19,076 nucleotides of DNA, from positions 1 through 19,076 of the forward strand of contig JANYBA010000389.1 of assembly GCA_025360985.1 (NCBI GenBank), read 5' to 3'. The DNA comes from Gammaproteobacteria bacterium (GTDB lineage: Bacteria; Pseudomonadota; Gammaproteobacteria; Xanthomonadales; Xanthomonadaceae). Below the pieces are notes generated by a model. It did no database searches and had not been told where the DNA came from. It worked only from the letters and a program-made list of their open reading frames with translations. Position numbers and translations under genes: made by a program. Shown in pieces: positions 15,124-19,076 of this stretch (its first letter is position 1; each line of letters opens with the position of its first letter).

Positions 15124-15205
15124 GACGCTTTATGGGCGGCGCAAGCCGCGACCAAAGGCACCGCCGGGCTTTGTGTCGCGGCTGGTGCCGCTCCTTCAAA
15201 GCGTC
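15124..15205. repeat. REP/BIME-like double inverted repeat between convergent genes
   Basis: Two near-copies of one unit face each other. Rightward, GGGCGGCGCAAGCCGCGACC (15134-15153); leftward, GGAGCGGCACCAGCCGCGAC (15194-15175). Nested exact stems link them: GACGCTTT/AAAGCGTC (15124-15131, 15198-15205), GCGGC/GCCGC (15136-15140, 15187-15191), GCCGCGAC/GTCGCGGC (15145-15152, 15175-15182) and CAAAG/CTTTG (15153-15157, 15169-15173). The unit resembles the dispersed REP sequences of Lysobacterales and Pseudomonas, usually tied to RAYT transposases; none is encoded here. Filling the 89-base gap between hydrolase and putA, the cruciform probably acts as a two-way terminator or mRNA 3' stabiliser. 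Confidence 0.8.
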
Positions 15206-15206
15206 G

Positions 15207-18200
15207 TCAGTCAGCGAGCGTGAGCAGCGAGGCGTTACCGCCTGCCGCCGTGGTGTTGATGGTCAGCGTGCGTTCGCTGGCGAACTTGAGCAGGTAGTGC
15301 GGGCCGCCGGCCTTGGGGCCGGTGCCGGAGAGGCCTTCGCCGCCGAACGGCTGGACGCCGACCACGGCGCCGATCTGGTTGCGGTTCACGTAGCAGTTGC
15401 CGACGTGCACGGACTTGGCGATGTGCTGCACGGTCGCGTCGATGCGCGAATGGATGCCCAGCGTCAGGCCGTAGCCAGTGGCGTTTATCTGCGCCAGCAC
15501 GTCGTCGAGTTTGCTCGCCTCGAAGCGGATCACATGCAACACCGGCCCAAAGATTTCGCGACTGAGCTGCGCCAGCGATTGCAATTCGTAGGCGCGCGGC
15601 GCGAAGAAACTGCCGTGCTGGCATTCGTCCGGCAGCGTGACCGCCTTGATGAGTTTGGCCTCCTTGTCCATGCGCGCGGCGTGCGCGACCAAGATGGCCT
15701 TCGCGTCTTCGTCGATCACCGGCCCGACGTCGGTCGAGAGCAGGCCGGGATTGCCGACCACCAATTCGTCCATCGCGCCCGACAACATCGAGATCACCTT
15801 GTCGGCGATGTCGGCCTGCACGAACAGGATGCGCGCGGCCGAGCAACGCTGGCCGGCGGAATCGAACGCCGCGGTCATCGCATCCTTCACCAATTGCTCG
15901 GGCAGCGACGACGAGTCGGCGATCAATGCGTTCTGGCCACCCGTTTCGGCGATCAGGGTCGCCAGCGGCGCATTGCGCGCCGCCAACGCGCGATTGATCG
16001 CCCAGGCGGTCTCGGTCGAGCCGGTGAAAACCACGCCCGTTACGCGCGGGTCGCGGGTCAGCGCCGCGCCCACGGTGGCGCCGTCGCCGGGCAGGAATTG
16101 CAGCACGTTCTCGGGAACGCCGGCTTCATGCAACAACTTCACCGCGACGTGCGCGATCAGCGTGGTCTGCTCGGCAGGCTTGGCGATCACGGCATTGCCG
16201 GCGGCGAGCGCCGCCGCGACCTGGCCCATGAAGATCGCCAGCGGGAAATTCCACGGGCTGATGCAGACGAACACGCCGCGCCCATGCAGCTGCAACTCAT
16301 TCGATTCACCCGTAGGCCCGGGCAGTTTTTCCGGCTGGCCGAACAGCTTGCGGCCCTGCACGGCGTAGTAGCGGCAGAAATCCACCGCTTCGCGCACTTC
16401 CGCGACCGACGCCGACAGCGACTTGCCGGCTTCCTTCACGCACAGCGCGATCAACTCGGGCATGCGCGCTTCCATCAGATCGGCGGCGTGCTCGAGGATC
16501 TTGGCGCGGGCGGCGGCCGGCGTGTGGTCCCAGCCGTTGAACGCGGCCTGGGCGTTGACCAAGGCGCGCTCGACCTGGGCACCGTCGCTGGCCAGCCATT
16601 CTCCGACACGTTCCCGGCGATCGGCCGGATTGGTGACCGCCTGTCGAGAACCGGTCGCGTTCGTCCCCGGCACCAGCGGCGCGGCGCGCCAGGGCTGGAC
16701 CGCGGCGTTGACCTTTTCGGCAAGCACCGACAGGTCGAGGTCGTTGGCGAGATTGACGCCCATGGAGTTCTTCCTTTCGCTGCCGAACAGGGCAGACGGC
16801 TGTGGAATATGCGAGTGCGGCTTGCAGCCGTTGGCGGCGACCGCAGCGACCGGATCGGCAACGAGTTCGGCCGGCGGCAAGGTTTCGTCGGTGATCCGGT
16901 TGACGAAGCTGGAGTTGGCGCCGTTCTCGAGCAGGCGTCGCACCAGGTAGGGCAGCAGGTCTTCGTGCGAGCCGACCGGCGCGTAGACGCGGCAGGGCAC
17001 GCCGAGCTGGCCGCGTCCGATCACCTCGGCGTACAGATGGTCGCCCATGCCATGCAGGCGCTGGAACTCGAAGGTCTTGCCGCCGGCCATGCGGTGGATC
17101 GCGGCGATGGTGTGGGCGTTGTGGGTGGCGAACATCGGGTAGAGCGCGTCGGTCGCCGCCAGCATGCGCGCCGCGCAGGCTAGGTAGCTGACGTCGGTGT
17201 TGGCCTTGCGCGTGAACACCGGATAGCCGGCCAAGCCGTCCATCTGCGCCTTCTTGATTTCCGAATCCCAGTAGGCGCCCTTGACCAGGCGCATCGGCAT
17301 GCGCCGGCCGGTGGCGCGGGCGAGGTCGACGAGGTAGTCGATAACGAACGGCGCGCGCTTCTGGTAGGCCTGCACGGCCAGGCCATAACCCTGCCAATTG
17401 TCGAGCGAACGATCGGCGAAAGCGCCGCCGATCACGTCCAGCGACAGCTCCAGGCGCTCGGATTCCTCGGCGTCGATGGTGAAGCCGATGCCCCAGGACT
17501 TGGCCAGCTGCGCCAGTTCCAGCACGCGCGGCGTCAGTTCCGCCAGGACGCGGGCGCGCTTGGCCAGCTCGTAACGTGGATGCAGGGCCGAAAGCTTGAC
17601 CGAGATCGAGGGCGCGGCGAACACGTCGCTGGCCCGGTAGCTGCCGTCCGGGCCACTGGCGCCGATGGCGCGGATGGCCTTGCGGTAGGCATCGAGGTAG
17701 CGTTCGGCATCCTTGGCAGTGAAGGCGCCTTCGCCGAGCATGTCGAAGGAATAGCGGAAAGCGGCGTTGGCGCCCTTGCCGGAACGTTCCAGCGCTGCTT
17801 CGATCGTGCGGCCCATCACGAATTGATGGCCCATGATGCGCATCGCCTGGCGCACGGCGAGGCGGATCGCCGGTTCGCCCATGCGGCCAATCAAACGCTT
17901 GAACGCGCCGAAGGTGTTGCGCCGCGTCTCGTCGGCGAGGTTGACCATCCGGCCGGTCAGCATCAGTCCCCAGGTCGAGGCATTGACCAGCATCGAACTC
18001 GACTGGCCGACATGGGAGTCCCAGTCGGCGTCGCCGAGCTTGTCGCGGATGAGTTTGTTGGCGGTTTCCTGGTCGGGGATGCGCAGCAGGGCCTCGGCTA
18101 CGCACATCAGCAGCACGCCTTCTTCCGAGGACAGGTCGTATTCGCGCATGAAGGCCTCGACCATGGCCGGGTCGGCGGCGCGGATGCGGGTGCGCTGGAC

Positions 18201-18368
18201 CAGGGCGATCGCCGTCGCCTGCACGGCGTCCTGGTCGGCCTTGGGCAGGGTCGCCGCGGCCAGCAGTTCCCGCAGGTGCTCGGTTTCGTCGCGGGCGTAA
18301 GCGGCCGTGATGCGCTGGCGCAACGGGGACGCCGCCAGTGGCAGTTCAGGGCTGAGGATCGAAGTCAC
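15207..18368 (-). CDS. putA: Bifunctional proline dehydrogenase / L-glutamate gamma-semialdehyde dehydrogenase
   Basis: Two-step proline catabolic enzyme, 1053 residues, membrane-peripheral. The FAD-dependent PRODH barrel carries SISVKLSALHPRYE (about 255), RLVKGAYWDSEIKKAQ (about 355), FEFQRLHGMGD and YAPVGSHEDLLPYLVRRL (about 460), followed by ENGANSSFVNR. A linker near 500-530 leads to the NAD-dependent aldehyde dehydrogenase: CISPWNFPLAIFMGQ (about 700), FTGSTETAW, ETGGQNALIADSSSLPEQLV (about 808) and catalytic C842 in GQRCSA. The chain begins with the PRODH arm, so it lacks the ribbon-helix-helix head that lets longer PutAs repress their own gene; it ends soon after the dehydrogenase, as in short type A PutA. 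The GTG at 18368 is preferred: GGGA lies five bases upstream. The ATG 15 codons earlier lies inside a TACAAT promoter hexamer and has no ribosome site. The gene converges on the lipid cluster and diverges from coxB. Confidence 0.97.
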   Translation of the reverse strand: MTSILSPELPLAASPLRQRITAAYARDETEHLRELLAAATLPKADQDAVQATAIALVQRTRIRAADPAMVEAFMREYDLSSEEGVLLMCVAEALLRIPDQETANKLIRDKLGDADWDSHVGQSSSMLVNASTWGLMLTGRMVNLADETRRNTFGAFKRLIGRMGEPAIRLAVRQAMRIMGHQFVMGRTIEAALERSGKGANAAFRYSFDMLGEGAFTAKDAERYLDAYRKAIRAIGASGPDGSYRASDVFAAPSISVKLSALHPRYELAKRARVLAELTPRVLELAQLAKSWGIGFTIDAEESERLELSLDVIGGAFADRSLDNWQGYGLAVQAYQKRAPFVIDYLVDLARATGRRMPMRLVKGAYWDSEIKKAQMDGLAGYPVFTRKANTDVSYLACAARMLAATDALYPMFATHNAHTIAAIHRMAGGKTFEFQRLHGMGDHLYAEVIGRGQLGVPCRVYAPVGSHEDLLPYLVRRLLENGANSSFVNRITDETLPPAELVADPVAAVAANGCKPHSHIPQPSALFGSERKNSMGVNLANDLDLSVLAEKVNAAVQPWRAAPLVPGTNATGSRQAVTNPADRRERVGEWLASDGAQVERALVNAQAAFNGWDHTPAAARAKILEHAADLMEARMPELIALCVKEAGKSLSASVAEVREAVDFCRYYAVQGRKLFGQPEKLPGPTGESNELQLHGRGVFVCISPWNFPLAIFMGQVAAALAAGNAVIAKPAEQTTLIAHVAVKLLHEAGVPENVLQFLPGDGATVGAALTRDPRVTGVVFTGSTETAWAINRALAARNAPLATLIAETGGQNALIADSSSLPEQLVKDAMTAAFDSAGQRCSAARILFVQADIADKVISMLSGAMDELVVGNPGLLSTDVGPVIDEDAKAILVAHAARMDKEAKLIKAVTLPDECQHGSFFAPRAYELQSLAQLSREIFGPVLHVIRFEASKLDDVLAQINATGYGLTLGIHSRIDATVQHIAKSVHVGNCYVNRNQIGAVVGVQPFGGEGLSGTGPKAGGPHYLLKFASERTLTINTTAAGGNASLLTLAD

Positions 18369-18411
18369 GGTCGTCCCGGCGGTCGGCGCTGCACAACGTG
18401 CGGAGCGGATC

Positions 18412-18417
18412 ATTGTA
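18412..18417 (-). promoter_or_regulatory. Putative -10 element (TACAAT) for putA
   Basis: On the leftward strand CCGATACAATGATCC places TACAAT 43 bases before the putA GTG. A TTGGCG with a 19-base spacer is the nearest -35 candidate, longer than ideal. The same hexamer occurs before purL. The element abuts the coxB -35 candidate on the other strand. Confidence 0.4.
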
Positions 18418-18422
18418 TCGGC

Positions 18423-18452
18423 TTGCCCCGCCCCGGCGCCAACCGCTAAAAT
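18423..18452 (+). promoter_or_regulatory. Putative coxB promoter (TTGCCC - 18 bp - TAAAAT)
   Basis: TTGCCC (18423-18428; 4 of 6 to the -35 consensus) and TAAAAT (18447-18452; 5 of 6 to -10) are 18 bases apart. This would start transcription near 18459 and leave a leader of about 50 bases before coxB. It begins six bases from the putA -10 on the opposite strand, so the two divergent promoters may compete. Confidence 0.5.
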
Positions 18453-18507
18453 CGCGCACTTGTGCCCTGCCGACGCCGGGCCACCGATAACCGCCAGAGG
18501 CCGCACG

Positions 18508-19076
18508 ATGACCCCTCCCCGCATGACGCGTCTTATCGCCGGACTCACGGGCTTGCTGGCGGCGGCCGGCGCCTTCGCCCAGTCGCACCCGACCGAGCCG
18601 CAGCGCTGGCAGCTGAACATGACCGAAGGCGTGACCGCGACCGCGGCCAATGCCTACCGCGGCCACATGATCATGCTGTGGATCTGCGTGGTGATCGGCA
18701 TCATCGTGTTCGGCGCGATGGCCTATTCGATGTTCGTCTTCCGCAAGTCCAAGGGCGCCAAGCCCGACACCGACTTCACCCACAGCACCACGCTCGAACT
18801 GATCTGGACCACGATCCCAATCATCATCCTCATCGGCTCGGCGTGGCCGGCGACGCGGATGGTAATGGCCGAGTACAACGCCAGCCACGATCCCAAGCCC
18901 TACGACATGACGGTGAAGATCACCGGCTACCAGTGGATGTGGCAGTACGAATACGTCGGCGAGGGCGTCGTCTTCACCAGCCGCCTGGACCGCGAATCCG
19001 ACGCGCTGCGCCAGAACCCGGACGCGACCCAGGAACAGATCCGCGCCAAGGAACACTACCTGCGCGACGTCGACCA
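18508..19076 (+). CDS. coxB: Cytochrome c oxidase subunit II (CoxB), N-terminal part
   Basis: Subunit II of an aa3-type oxidase, which takes electrons from cytochrome c at the periplasmic face. The visible 189 residues contain a signal peptide (1-24, ending GAFA-Q), the conserved QLNMTEGVTATA segment, transmembrane helix 1 (about 55-78, MLWICVVIGIIVFGAMAYSM), the HSTTLELIWTTIP motif, transmembrane helix 2 (about 97-118) and the start of the cupredoxin domain with its aromatic stretch GYQWMWQYEYVGEGV (140-154), the electron entry region. The two-copper site and the rest of the chain lie beyond the window end. The ATG at 18508 has an AGAGG ribosome site seven bases upstream; an in-frame ATG five codons later would also give a signal peptide. 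A coxA gene is expected next downstream. Confidence 0.95.
   Translation, partial: MTPPRMTRLIAGLTGLLAAAGAFAQSHPTEPQRWQLNMTEGVTATAANAYRGHMIMLWICVVIGIIVFGAMAYSMFVFRKSKGAKPDTDFTHSTTLELIWTTIPIIILIGSAWPATRMVMAEYNASHDPKPYDMTVKITGYQWMWQYEYVGEGVVFTSRLDRESDALRQNPDATQEQIRAKEHYLRDVD

Noticed and set aside
15027..17183. A 718-codon plus-strand open frame across putA
   Set aside because: Same explanation: antisense to a gene with unmistakable PRODH/ALDH motifs, and a composition rich in Arg, Gly, Gln and His without any recognisable domain.
18366..18413. ATG at 18413 as the putA start
   Set aside because: It lies inside the TACAAT promoter hexamer, has no ribosome site, and adds 15 residues unlike PutA N-termini; the GTG at 18368 has GGGA five bases upstream.
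1..19076. CRISPR arrays, tRNA/rRNA genes, insertion sequences, phage or plasmid genes
   Set aside because: No regularly spaced repeats, cloverleaf-like sequences, transposases, integrases or terminal repeats were seen by eye; all intervals between genes are shorter than 210 bases.

Overview
The window is a dense, GC-rich stretch of bacterial chromosome with no tRNA, rRNA, CRISPR or insertion sequence that I could see. Gene content (long-form PurL, short PutA without a DNA-binding head, DsbC, MtgA, Hsp33, CoxB, a wax ester synthase), the very high GC at third codon positions and a REP-type palindrome of the GGAGCGGC...AGCCGCGAC kind all suggest a gammaproteobacterium of the order Lysobacterales (Xanthomonadales). 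The lineage is inference from gene type and style, not from a search.

Layout. 1-2563 (-) is the 5' two thirds of purL, with dsbC (2648-3394, -) upstream of it. A hemolysin III family membrane protein (3604-4242, +) runs tail to tail into a six-gene leftward run, 8519 down to 4228. In order of transcription this is a secreted DUF4440/SnoaL-like protein, mtgA, a GtrB-type glycosyltransferase, a two-CBS-domain protein, a PAPS sulfotransferase and an Asp/Asn beta-hydroxylase-like dioxygenase. Gaps are 11, 28, 36, 52 and 1 bases, so the run may be a single envelope or surface-modification transcription unit. hslO (8591-9478, +) is divergent from it.

9588-15117 (+) is a compact lipid cluster: an exported, probably outer-membrane protein, an acyl-CoA dehydrogenase of the DmdC-like type, a small unknown protein, a wax ester synthase/DGAT and an alpha/beta hydrolase. 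Two of its junctions are 4-base overlaps (CTGA, GTGA). A plausible reading is a unit that makes, opens and degrades neutral storage lipid. It ends at a REP/BIME-like inverted repeat that separates it from putA.

15207-18368 (-) is putA, the bifunctional proline catabolic enzyme. It is divergent from coxB (18508 to window end, +), which opens a cytochrome c oxidase operon. The two genes share a 139-base regulatory interval with back-to-back promoter-like elements.

The points most worth a second look are the sulfotransferase/hydroxylase pair with a GC-only hairpin at its start codon, the apparent CTG start of the acyl-CoA dehydrogenase, the coupled lipid cluster with its unknown members, and the REP element. 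I did not see a clear defence system or other plainly new machinery.
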